From the NCBI GenBank assembly GCA_003216615.1, contig QCIP01000006.1, positions 1 through 64,000 of the forward strand: DNA of 64,000 bases. Reading direction: 5' to 3'. Source of the DNA: Prochlorococcus sp. AG-402-M15. Its GTDB lineage: Bacteria > Cyanobacteriota > Cyanobacteriia > PCC-6307 > Cyanobiaceae. Position numbers and translations under genes: made by a program. The first letter of the stretch is position 1. Every line of letters begins with the position of its first letter. Below are positions 1-5,977 of this stretch, one piece after another. The notes under the pieces are model-generated. The model was not told where the DNA came from. It ran no database searches and saw nothing but the letters and a program-made list of their open reading frames with translations.

Positions 1-30
1 CTTATGATCAAAATTTTAGTTCCTAGATAA

Positions 31-213
31 ATGTCAGATAAAGATCTAAAAAATTTTCTAAAAAAAATAGAGCAACTTAATCAAATTGCTGAGATAATAA
101 AAAATAATCCTAGTAAAAAGTTGTCTCTTTCAAAATGCAAAAATCATGATGAAGTAATTAAATTAACCACTGAATGGGGTTTTGACATCGGTAAAAGGTG
201 GGGAGAATATTAA
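31..213 (+). CDS. Nif11-domain small peptide
   Basis: A 60-residue protein that fits the Nif11 N-terminal / leader-peptide family: an amphipathic N-terminal helix beginning 'LKNFLKKIEQ', a middle block around 'CKNHDEVIKLTTEWGF' and a short tail ending in GEY. In this family the domain acts either as a stand-alone small protein or as a leader for ribosomally made peptides. Here there is no Gly-Gly cleavage site and no Cys/Ser/Thr-rich core after the domain, and no modification enzyme is nearby, so it is probably a stand-alone member. The ATG directly follows a TAA at 28-30 that may close a gene lying off the window. Family call is fairly safe; function unknown. Confidence 0.7.
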   Translation: MSDKDLKNFLKKIEQLNQIAEIIKNNPSKKLSLSKCKNHDEVIKLTTEWGFDIGKRWGEY

Positions 214-299
214 TTGATTTTATTACCAGCATTTATTAAAATTGCCATCAACTTCAAATTAAATTCCTAAGATAAATTAGTATTTCTTGTATTGGAGTT

Positions 300-1070
300 A
301 TGAAAGAAATTGGAGAGATAAAGTCAAATATATATAAAATAGCTGCTGTTACAGATAGAGGGCAAAGATTAAATAAATTAATCTCTCCTATATATGAGGA
401 AAAAGCTAATGAAATGGGTGAATTGATTGAGGCTCTTAAAAACTTTAGTTTCGAAATATCAGAAAAATCATTGTCTGGAGAGTGGGAATTGATTTTTTCA
501 AATGTTGAATTATTTCGAAGTTCTCCTTTCTTCCTTGCTATTGAAAAGGCATTAAATGATGAATTTAAAAGTAATCTTTTTTTTAAATTACATCAATTGC
601 AAGTAGGATCCTTTGGCATATCAACTATTGGGAGAATTGCTCAAAAGATTGATTTTGACAAAAAAGAATTTATATCTTCTTTTGACACTACAATATTTGG
701 GCTCACAACAATTCCTATCTTAGGTTGGTTCAAACTATTACCTACTTTTGGTGGAAGAGTAATAACCCTAGCAAGTGATTTAATTTTAAGAAATAATTTA
801 CTTGATATGAACTTACAAAAGACAAAAGTTTCCAAAGTTGATGGACTTAATAAGATTCCATTATTTAGTGAATTTCTCATGGATAGATGGTATCCAGTTA
901 AAGAGATATGGAATAAATTACCTTGGAATAAAGAATCACCAAATTGCCAGGTTTCAATTGTATATTTAGACGAAGAAATGAGAATTATGCAGGATATGTA
1001 TGGGTCTATTTTTATTTATATAAGGCCTTCAATTTCCTTATTGAATTCAAATGCAAAATCTAATAATTAA
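300..1070 (+). CDS. PAP/fibrillin family protein
   Basis: A 256-residue soluble protein of the plastid-lipid-associated protein (fibrillin) family. The signature is the N-terminal helical part followed by 'LSGEWELIFSNVE' (residues 58-70), matching the family's L-x-G-x-W-x-L-I-Y/F-S start of a lipocalin-like barrel. In plants and cyanobacteria fibrillins associate with thylakoid membranes and lipid bodies and are linked to stress and quinone/carotenoid handling; the ligand of this one is not known. No signal peptide or membrane segment is visible. It stands alone between a Nif11 peptide and a broken gene, with over 80 bases of spacer on each side. Confidence 0.7.
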   Translation: MKEIGEIKSNIYKIAAVTDRGQRLNKLISPIYEEKANEMGELIEALKNFSFEISEKSLSGEWELIFSNVELFRSSPFFLAIEKALNDEFKSNLFFKLHQLQVGSFGISTIGRIAQKIDFDKKEFISSFDTTIFGLTTIPILGWFKLLPTFGGRVITLASDLILRNNLLDMNLQKTKVSKVDGLNKIPLFSEFLMDRWYPVKEIWNKLPWNKESPNCQVSIVYLDEEMRIMQDMYGSIFIYIRPSISLLNSNAKSNN

Positions 1071-1187
1071 TTAAAAGACTGACTAATATTCTTAGTAATT
1101 TTTAGAATAAATCTATTGAAAAATTTATTTTAAGGATTAATTAATAAAAACATCTCACATCTAAAATACAAATAGTTTAAGTTCATA

Positions 1188-1492
1188 GTGAACATTTTTT
1201 TATTATGCTTAGAAATCAAGAAAAAAAATTCAGTTATTAGAAGAATATTCTTAATAGTGGGATGGGGATTAGGTCTAGACAGATTCTATGAAGGTGATAA
1301 AAAGATGGTTTTTTATAAATCATTGGTTGGAGTATCACATTTCTTAGTTTTATCTTTCTTAAAAGTTCAGGTTATGAATATGTTGAGGGTGTGAAAAATT
1401 ATTCAGATTATTCCCCTAACCCATTAATAGTAATACCTTTACTTGCAGGAGCATATGGTGGCTTTCTAATAATTAATAAGGCTTTTAGATAA
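1188..1492 (+). pseudogene. Broken TM2-domain membrane protein (frameshift)
   Basis: The first frame from 1188 reads 'GLGLDRFYEGDKKM', typical of TM2 proteins (two membrane helices joined by a tight turn, with G-x-D/H-R-F-Y). That frame stops at TGA 1392-1394. At about 1360-1364 a shift by one base gives a continuing frame that runs 'SSGYEYVEGVKNYSDY' and then a hydrophobic second helix 'PLIVIPLLAGAYGGFLII' before TAA at 1490-1492. The two parts together make one ordinary TM2-sized protein, so I read this as one gene broken by a frameshift (or a sequencing error, or programmed slippage at the T/A-rich site). The N-terminal first helix also looks worn, which favours decay. Confidence 0.55.
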
Positions 1493-1537
1493 GCAAAGCA
1501 ATTTGAGAATACTGAATAATACTACCGACAGGCAAAT

Positions 1538-1699
1538 TCAAGATAATAATCCAGATCCTTTCAAATAAAATTTAAATAAAAGAATTACTAAAAGGTTTAA
1601 CATTACTAAGGCTACTAAACCATTTCTGTTTTTTACATCTAATTTCTTGACTAAATTAGAAAGATAAACGACTGGATTTTCAGGCTCTTTATTATCCAA
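1538..1699 (-). CDS. Small single-helix membrane protein (TTG start)
   Basis: A 53-residue reading frame starting at TTG (1697-1699) and ending with TGA at 1538. A stop codon two codons upstream of the TTG leaves no ATG choice. The N-terminal part is polar (DNKEPENPVVYLSNLVKKLD), followed by a hydrophobic helix from about residue 28 to 45 and a short 'KGSGLLS' tail. The soluble head plus C-terminal anchor resembles the neighbouring 124-residue minus-strand protein. No family recognised. Coding status is inferred from composition and frame integrity only. Confidence 0.4.
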   Translation of the reverse strand: MDNKEPENPVVYLSNLVKKLDVKNRNGLVALVMLNLLVILLFKFYLKGSGLLS

Positions 1700-1795
1700 A
1701 TTTTATTTAAATATTAATTTGACAAGAAAATATCACAGTTTCATTTGAAGAATCAAAATTGTAAAGATGAATATCCAAAAAGAAATAAATAATTT

Positions 1796-2170
1796 CTAAC
1801 CCATAATTCCTGCATTTCTTAAAAAAGCCTTCCCCATATTGCCAATCACAAAAAATAGAGACAAATTAATTAAAAGGATTATTAATAATGCCAACATTTT
1901 ATAGTTTGGATTAGTTGAAATGCCATCAAATCCATTATTAAGAAATCTTTTAAAAAGTGATTTGTCAATTTTTATTTTTTGTTGCTCAGAATCAAGTTTT
2001 ACTCGTTCTTCTGAAGAATCTTGATTACTTGCTTTCTCTAGAAATTCTTTAAATGCCTTAACATTTTCTTCTTTTTTATCCCCCTCATTAAGATCTTTAT
2101 TATCTTCATTCAAATTGGGGGAAGATTCGATTGAATTATTTTCCTCAGGATTAAGTTTTGAATCTTCCAA
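1796..2170 (-). CDS. Acidic tail-anchored hypothetical protein
   Basis: A 124-residue protein with a strongly acidic, Asn/Glu-rich first 75 residues that look disordered, then a hydrophobic helix (about residues 91-112, 'KMLALLIILLINLSLFF') and a short C-terminal tail ending in AGIMG. This would place the acidic domain in the cytoplasm or stroma side with a C-terminal membrane anchor. I do not recognise a family. It lies upstream, in the same direction, of the 53-residue single-helix gene, with a spacer of about 100 bases, so the two may be co-transcribed. Confidence 0.6.
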   Translation of the reverse strand: MEDSKLNPEENNSIESSPNLNEDNKDLNEGDKKEENVKAFKEFLEKASNQDSSEERVKLDSEQQKIKIDKSLFKRFLNNGFDGISTNPNYKMLALLIILLINLSLFFVIGNMGKAFLRNAGIMG

Positions 2171-2205
2171 AATTAGTAGTAAATGCTAGAGGTATATTAC
2201 ACCAT

Positions 2206-2239
2206 AAAAAAACCCACTCGATCAATTGAAGAGAGGGTT
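2206..2239 (-). terminator. Rho-independent terminator on the minus strand
   Basis: AACCC-A-CTC (2211-2219) pairs with GAG-A-GGGTT (2231-2239), leaving one A-A mismatch and an 11-base loop. On the minus strand the stem is followed by a run of T. The plus strand has no T-run after the stem, so the signal works leftward. There is no minus-strand gene just upstream of it, which suggests a short untranslated transcript from roughly 2,330 down to 2,206. Confidence 0.5.
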
Positions 2240-2332
2240 AGCTAAGGTTAAAATTCTTAATAAGATAATAATTAATTTTAATTAAATTTGCGGTAAAAGC
2301 ATTATGAAGTTTTAATTTAGCTTATAGGTAAA

Positions 2333-2554
2333 GTGTTTTTATTACATATGTTAGATGCGAATACTAAAAAAGCATGTAAAGATGATCCCTCAATAAGAGA
2401 AATTAAAATTAGAAATATAGAACATGCTATTGAACAAGCAGAATTAATGATAAAAGAATCAAAAATGAGCAAAGAAGAATTAATCTTCTTAAAAAAAAAA
2501 ATATCGGACTCAAGACAGGATTTAGAGATACTTTATTTAATGAAAATTCAATGA
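2333..2554 (+). CDS. Small helical hypothetical protein
   Basis: A 73-residue (GTG start) or 68-residue (ATG at 2348) charged, all-helical protein. The core 'IREIKIRNIEHAIEQAELMIKESK' has heptad-like spacing of hydrophobic residues, then a second Lys/Glu-rich helix, suggesting a helical hairpin or small coiled coil. The GTG has a weak AGG about eight bases upstream; the ATG has none. No membrane helix and no known family. It is followed by over 100 bases before the next tiny gene, so it is probably monocistronic. Confidence 0.55.
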   Translation: MFLLHMLDANTKKACKDDPSIREIKIRNIEHAIEQAELMIKESKMSKEELIFLKKKISDSRQDLEILYLMKIQ

Positions 2555-2670
2555 ATATAAATTTTTTATCATTATATAAGGATTGAATTTTTTCTAAGAA
2601 AACTAATTTGTATATTTGAAGACTTATAAAGTTTGAGGGGAATGTAAGAATTTGTATAAAGGTTCTAGTT

Positions 2671-2772
2671 ATGTCTAAAAATAATCTATATATACCTTTA
2701 AAGGTTGTCCCTTACGTCTTTATTTCAATTACTGCTATTGCAATAACAGCAGCTACATATGTAATTACTTAG
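2671..2772 (+). CDS. 33-residue single-helix membrane peptide
   Basis: ATG at 2671 to TAG at 2770-2772 encodes 33 residues: a short polar head MSKNNLYIPLK and a hydrophobic helix rich in Ile, Val, Ala and Thr that runs to the C-terminus. An AAAGG lies about eight bases before the ATG. Size and shape resemble the small single-helix subunits common in thylakoid complexes, but I cannot match it to a named subunit. Confidence 0.45.
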   Translation: MSKNNLYIPLKVVPYVFISITAIAITAATYVIT

Positions 2773-2836
2773 TTCTATCTGCTATATAAAGTTTTTAGAT
2801 ATTAAATAAATTAAAATATTTATAAAAACTAATTAT

Positions 2837-3079
2837 ATGAATAAAGTCAAAATAGCAATTTTTACAATATCAATAATCATATTTCCACTTATTGGGATTA
2901 AAAAATTAATTAATATAAATCAAGTTAAAGATTTAAAAAATAAAGAAGAATTAATTTTAAATGAATCTATACGTGTTTTAAATGAATGCTTCGATCTAGA
3001 AAATAAAAATAAAAGAACTCTCAACAAATCAATTGAATTAATTGAGTATTGCTTAGAGGAATATGGATATAAAAACTGA
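2837..3079 (+). CDS. Hypothetical protein with N-terminal membrane helix
   Basis: An 80-residue protein. Residues 3-22 form a hydrophobic helix (KIAIFTISIIIFPLIGI) preceded by MNK, an uncleaved signal anchor or signal peptide. The remainder is a charged helical region with two cysteines (in 'NECFDLE' and 'IEYCLEEYG'). No family recognised. The cysteines sit in similar helical contexts and could form a disulfide if the domain is lumenal or periplasmic; that is inference. Confidence 0.55.
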   Translation: MNKVKIAIFTISIIIFPLIGIKKLININQVKDLKNKEELILNESIRVLNECFDLENKNKRTLNKSIELIEYCLEEYGYKN

Positions 3080-3210
3080 TTTCAAAACTTGAATGATGAA
3101 TTTCCTTAATACTCCACTAATATGCAAATAAAAAAATTCTGATCAATTATCTTGTAATGTTCCATAATTTTTTGTTTTTAATAATAGTTTTCTAATTTAA
3201 TTTTTTTAAA

Positions 3211-3618
3211 ATGACTAAAGTGAAATGTTCTTATTTAGGAAATTTAAACTGTGAGGCTATTCATTTACAATCTGGAAGTCTTATTAGAACAGATGCACCT
3301 TTAGATCACTGTGGTAAAGGGGAAAGTTTTTCTCCAACTGATTTATTAGCAACATCTCTAGGTACTTGCTTGCTAACCATTATGGCAATCAAAGCTAAAT
3401 CTAAAGGATTTGATTTGAAAGGTATATATTTAAATATTGAAAAACTAATGACACAAAATAGCGAGAGGAAGATAAAAGAACTAATAATAGATATTTTTAT
3501 ACCAGAGCGCACTTCTAATGAAACTATTGATTTTTTGAAAAAAGCTTCCAAAGAATGTCCAGTTACAAGAAATTTATCTCAAGAAATAGATATTAAAATT
3601 AGTTGGCATCATGAATAA
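3211..3618 (+). CDS. OsmC/Ohr family peroxiredoxin-like protein
   Basis: A 135-residue OsmC-family protein. Members reduce organic hydroperoxides using two conserved cysteines, the first on a central helix and the second in a later loop. Both are visible: C53 in 'ATSLGTCLLTIMAIKAK' and C116 in 'KECPVTRNL'. The length is normal for the short YhfA-like OsmC branch. The protein is cytoplasmic, with no signal peptide. The start ATG follows a T/A-rich stretch with no clear ribosome site. Flanking genes do not suggest an operon. The exact substrate cannot be read from sequence. Confidence 0.85.
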   Translation: MTKVKCSYLGNLNCEAIHLQSGSLIRTDAPLDHCGKGESFSPTDLLATSLGTCLLTIMAIKAKSKGFDLKGIYLNIEKLMTQNSERKIKELIIDIFIPERTSNETIDFLKKASKECPVTRNLSQEIDIKISWHHE

Positions 3619-3833
3619 ATCTCAAACATAGTAATTACATAAAAAATAATAAAATACTTTCTTTGAATAGTCATTCTGTTATTTGGAATATATATATTGA
3701 CAGACTTGGCATTAAAGACAAGGTATACAAGAAAAAGACTTTCCAAAGGAAAAAATAAATCTTCTAAATTTTAATATTTTTTATTAAAGAAATAGATTTA
3801 TTTTTGTGCTAAGAATTAAGGCAAATTTTAGTT

Positions 3834-4118
3834 TTATTTTTTCACTATTTTTTGGTCAATCAAACTAATCAACGGGATCATGAAATTTACATTTATTCCA
3901 ACAGTGCACCATGTATAAGTAATTAGAAAAATTATTTTTATAAATAAATTAGAGGGTAGGGTGAAAAATATTTTGAAGAACCCTCCAATGAATAATACCA
4001 ATATTCCAATTTGCAAAAGACCTTTAATTATCCATTTGAGTCCATTTTTTTTAATGTTTATGTAAAACCAAAAAAAAACAAAGCTACATAACGAAAAATA
4101 TATAAGATTTATGATCAT
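3834..4118 (-). CDS. Small multi-helix membrane protein
   Basis: A 94-residue hydrophobic protein with three predicted membrane helices (about residues 2-21, 31-51 and 60-84), joined by short basic loops (NIKKNGLKW). It ends IDQKIVKK. No family recognised. A perfect 12-base palindrome of the Fur/Zur type lies 45 bases upstream of its ATG (4163-4174), so it may be metal-regulated; nothing else lies downstream of that site on this strand before the gene. Confidence 0.6.
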   Translation of the reverse strand: MIINLIYFSLCSFVFFWFYINIKKNGLKWIIKGLLQIGILVLFIGGFFKIFFTLPSNLFIKIIFLITYTWCTVGINVNFMIPLISLIDQKIVKK

Positions 4119-4162
4119 CTTTTTAAAGAAAATCTAATAAATTTGCCATTATCAAGGCCTAA

Positions 4163-4174
4163 TGATAATTATCA
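4163..4174. promoter_or_regulatory. Candidate Fur/Zur-type operator
   Basis: TGATAATTATCA is a perfect inverted repeat with the GATAAT/ATTATC half-sites used by Fur-family repressors. It lies 45 bases upstream of the start codon of the three-helix membrane protein. The half-sites touch directly, one base closer than in the znuA box of this window, so whether Fur, Zur or neither binds is open. Confidence 0.45.
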
Positions 4175-4260
4175 CTTTTTTATCTGCGTTATTTTTTTGA
4201 AAATGGAAAAGTTATACAAAAAACAATAAATACAAAATTCGATGATTCAACTTTTTTTTC

Positions 4261-4644
4261 CTAAAACATTTTCGATTTTAGTAAATCAACTCTTTTTTGA
4301 TTCACTCCCAAATCACTTTCTCCAACTCTTGATTCTGATCTTATTGATAACATTTTTGATTCAGGTAAAAAGGATACTTCTAAGTCATCTACATACTTCA
4401 TCCATTTACTGGTTGCCTCAGCATGAAGATAATCTCCATCAATTTCTACAATCTCAGTTCTTGGAGTGTTTTCGATAAATGTTTTAATCTCTTCAAAAGG
4501 TTCCTCAATATTGTTAACCTCCCATTCCTCTCTTACACAATGAGCAATCTCTACACAAGGTTTTAGTTCTACATGTGAAGCTAATGATGAAGAAGGGAAT
4601 AAAAAGCTTGAACAAATTAAAATTGCTAAAAAAAGTATTTTCAT
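4261..4644 (-). CDS. DUF1499 family exported protein
   Basis: A 127-residue protein with a clear signal peptide (MKILFLAILICSSFLFPSSS, likely cut after A22) and the DUF1499 domain. Family marks seen: 'CVEIAHCV' near residue 30, 'DYLHAEATSKWMKYVDDLEV' (71-90) and the tail 'SESRVGESDLGVNQKRV'. The function of DUF1499 is unknown; the domain is common in cyanobacteria and plastids. The protein should act in the periplasm or thylakoid lumen. A plus-strand open frame over the same bases is a shadow, since only the minus frame has the domain pattern and signal peptide. Confidence 0.8.
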   Translation of the reverse strand: MKILFLAILICSSFLFPSSSLASHVELKPCVEIAHCVREEWEVNNIEEPFEEIKTFIENTPRTEIVEIDGDYLHAEATSKWMKYVDDLEVSFLPESKMLSIRSESRVGESDLGVNQKRVDLLKSKMF

Positions 4645-4771
4645 TAACAGAAGAATTTAACAACATTTAATCTAACGAATCAAATTACTAATTTGTAATG
4701 ACGTCTCTCATTATTTTTGAAGAAAACATATATATTTTAAATTCAGGATTTAATATGTATTTCTAATAATC

Positions 4772-4868
4772 AAAAAAAAAAAGATCCCTCATAGAGAGAT
4801 CTTTTAAAATTGATTTAAATCAAGTGTTTCCTTGTTTCCACTGAAATAAATCAATTCCTCCTACACAC
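4772..4868 (-). ncRNA. Yfr2-family small RNA candidate
   Basis: On the minus strand an imperfect stem (AATTGATTTA paired with TTAAATCAATT, outer arms about 4846-4855 and 4808-4818) presents a loop holding two copies of GGAAACA in direct succession. This repeated GGAAACA in a hairpin loop is the hallmark of the Yfr2-5/Yfr10 sRNA family of marine cyanobacteria. It is followed by a terminator, AAAAGATC (4779-4786) with GATCTTTT (4798-4805), plus a T-run. A GATATT at 4875-4880 (minus) can serve as the -10, giving a start near 4868. The 5' end reads GTGTGTAGGAGGA, nearly complementary to the Yfr1 core. Confidence 0.7.
4779..4805 (-). terminator. Terminator of the Yfr2-like RNA
   Basis: An eight-base perfect outer stem (AAAAGATC with GATCTTTT) is extended inside by CTC/GAG after one mismatch, with an ATA loop. 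On the minus strand it runs into a long T tract (4772-4778 as A on the plus strand). Confidence 0.7.
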
Positions 4869-4940
4869 TCACTTAATATCACACCTAAATTCAAAATATG
4901 TAATGCCTAATAGACCTCTATCTTAAGTGTCACATCGCAA

Positions 4941-5047
4941 AAAATATAAAAAGTACTCAAACTTTCGGTCGAGTACTTTTAAAGTTATCAGAAAAAAGTG
5001 TGTGAGGAGTTTCTGATGTATTTAATTTACTCCGTAGGTAATTTAAA
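4941..5047 (-). ncRNA. Yfr1-motif small RNA candidate (second copy)
   Basis: The minus strand carries ACTCCTCACACAC (4998-5010), the core of the sRNA Yfr1, identical to the copy at 32922-32934. Here the motif lies in the loop of a hairpin made by ATCAGAAA and TTTCTGAT (arms 5010-5017 and 4987-4994), rather than in the single-stranded linker seen in classical Yfr1. A strong terminator follows (GAGTACTTTT / AAAAGTACTC with a T-rich tail). TATACT at 5055-5060 (minus) is a good -10 and gives a start near 5047, hence an RNA of about 105 bases. The 5' segment has no start codon frame of note. Confidence 0.6.
4948..4980 (-). terminator. Terminator of the Yfr1-motif RNA
   Basis: AAAAGTACTC (4949-4958) pairs perfectly over ten bases with GAGTACTTTT (4971-4980), with a 12-base loop. 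On the minus strand the stem is followed by TATATTTTTT. Confidence 0.75.
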
Positions 5048-5091
5048 AGGCTACAGTATAAATTACTAATTATTTAAATCTTGCAGAAAAA

Positions 5092-5268
5092 TTGGCCGTT
5101 GATGAAAAAAATAATCATAAAGATAAAAAATTCATAAAAAGCATTTACAAAAAAATCATTTTTATTATTTCGATAATTGCTCTTTTTTCAGTAATAGTGG
5201 GTGTTGTCAAATATTCGCTTACTTATATTGAAAATAATCCCAAAAAAATACTTACCTACAAAAAGTAA
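5092..5268 (+). CDS. Small single-helix membrane protein (TTG start)
   Basis: A 58-residue open frame beginning at TTG 5092 and ending TAA 5266-5268. The head is polar and basic (AVDEKNNHKDKKFIKS), followed by one long hydrophobic helix (about residues 20-40, 'IIFIISIIALFSVIVGVV') and a short polar tail ending in TYKK. No ATG exists between the upstream stop at 5059-5061 and the helix, so TTG is the only usual start. No family is recognised; the call rests on the membrane-protein character of the frame. Confidence 0.4.
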   Translation: MAVDEKNNHKDKKFIKSIYKKIIFIISIIALFSVIVGVVKYSLTYIENNPKKILTYKK

Positions 5269-5345
5269 GACAAAAATTAAGTATAAATTCACTTTAAAAA
5301 ATCTATAAAGTGTCTTAAATATGTTCTACATAGACAGCTTGAGTC

Positions 5346-5489
5346 ATGAAAATCAAAAATACTTCAGTTCTTAATCAGAATAATATTCATTTAAGTCAAT
5401 TTAAAAATAAGCATAAATATCAAATACTTGAGAATTACTGGAAGAAAAGAAAGAAAGAATGTGAAAAAAATCTTTCAAAATTTTGCTAA
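5346..5489 (+). CDS. 47-residue basic hypothetical protein
   Basis: ATG 5346 to TAA 5487-5489 encodes a very basic peptide with the C-terminal block 'YWKKRKKECEKNLSKFC'. It has two cysteines and an aromatic-basic helix that could bind nucleic acid or membrane surfaces, but no family is recognised. It ends nine bases before the next gene's ATG, so the two may share a transcript. Confidence 0.4.
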   Translation: MKIKNTSVLNQNNIHLSQFKNKHKYQILENYWKKRKKECEKNLSKFC

Positions 5490-5498
5490 CCGATAATT

Positions 5499-5747
5499 AT
5501 GAATTTTATTTTTTCTTTTTTATTAGCATCTGTGATGTGGGTACAAGTTCCACAGTGGGATGCTGACTGGTCAAAATGTGCTGTTGATGTTCCCGATTCA
5601 TCATGTCACTGGTACGTAGCTGCTCCCGATAATACGTTTGGGGAAGGATTTAATTGGGAAAACGCTCCTTGGTTTGATGCTAATGGATTAAAGGATGTAG
5701 CTAAAATTGAGAAAGAATCTGTAGTAGAAAAACTTCAAAATAACTAA
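5499..5747 (+). CDS. Small Trp-rich exported hypothetical protein
   Basis: An 82-residue protein with a short hydrophobic N-terminus (MNFIFSFLLASVMWV) that looks like a signal peptide or anchor. After it comes an unusual Trp/Asp-rich region ('QWDADWSKC', 'SSCHWYVAAPDN', 'FNWENAPWFDANGL') with two cysteines about 11 residues apart, and a charged helical tail. Six tryptophans in about 55 residues is striking. No known family. It follows the 47-residue basic gene after nine bases. Confidence 0.6.
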   Translation: MNFIFSFLLASVMWVQVPQWDADWSKCAVDVPDSSCHWYVAAPDNTFGEGFNWENAPWFDANGLKDVAKIEKESVVEKLQNN

Positions 5748-5830
5748 AGTTTCTATTTAATCAATTAACTTTTTAAAGTATTTAAATATAATTACTTAAT
5801 GGATAAAGTTTGATTAATTGAAAAAATTTT

Positions 5831-5977
5831 ATGCGTTTCAAGGTAAGTCTCAAAAAAAACGGAAAGGAATTTGATGAAGTTGTTATTGCCAATAATAAAA
5901 AAGAGGCTATGGAAGTAGCTTTAAAAAACAATCCAAAAGCAGAAGTATTAAGCTCTAACTGGACATTTAAGATTTAA
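5831..5977 (+). CDS. 48-residue hypothetical protein
   Basis: ATG 5831 to TAA 5975-5977 gives a small soluble protein with an apparent beta-beta-alpha-beta layout: 'MRFKVSLKKNGKEFDEVVIA', a helix 'KKEAMEVALKNNP', then 'EVLSSNWTFKI'. The regular fold and lysine-rich composition argue for a real gene. Its stop codon is directly next to the stop codon of znuB on the other strand. Family not recognised. Confidence 0.55.
   Translation: MRFKVSLKKNGKEFDEVVIANNKKEAMEVALKNNPKAEVLSSNWTFKI

Larger units (their letters stand above)
4645..5091. other. Intergenic region holding two tandem small-RNA candidates
   Basis: No protein gene of convincing quality is seen in this 450-base stretch. It contains two minus-strand terminator hairpins, each with a conserved cyanobacterial sRNA motif just upstream, annotated separately as a Yfr2-like and a Yfr1-like RNA. 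The remainder, 4645-4771, is A/T-rich with nothing recognisable. Confidence 0.6.

Noticed and set aside
1-30. Tail of a gene ending at TAA 28-30
   Set aside because: Only nine codons are visible and no family can be judged; noted in the Nif11 entry but not called.
4242-4478. Plus-strand open frame of 78 residues
   Set aside because: It is antisense to the DUF1499 gene, whose signal peptide and family motifs are clear; the plus frame is low-complexity and has no family pattern.
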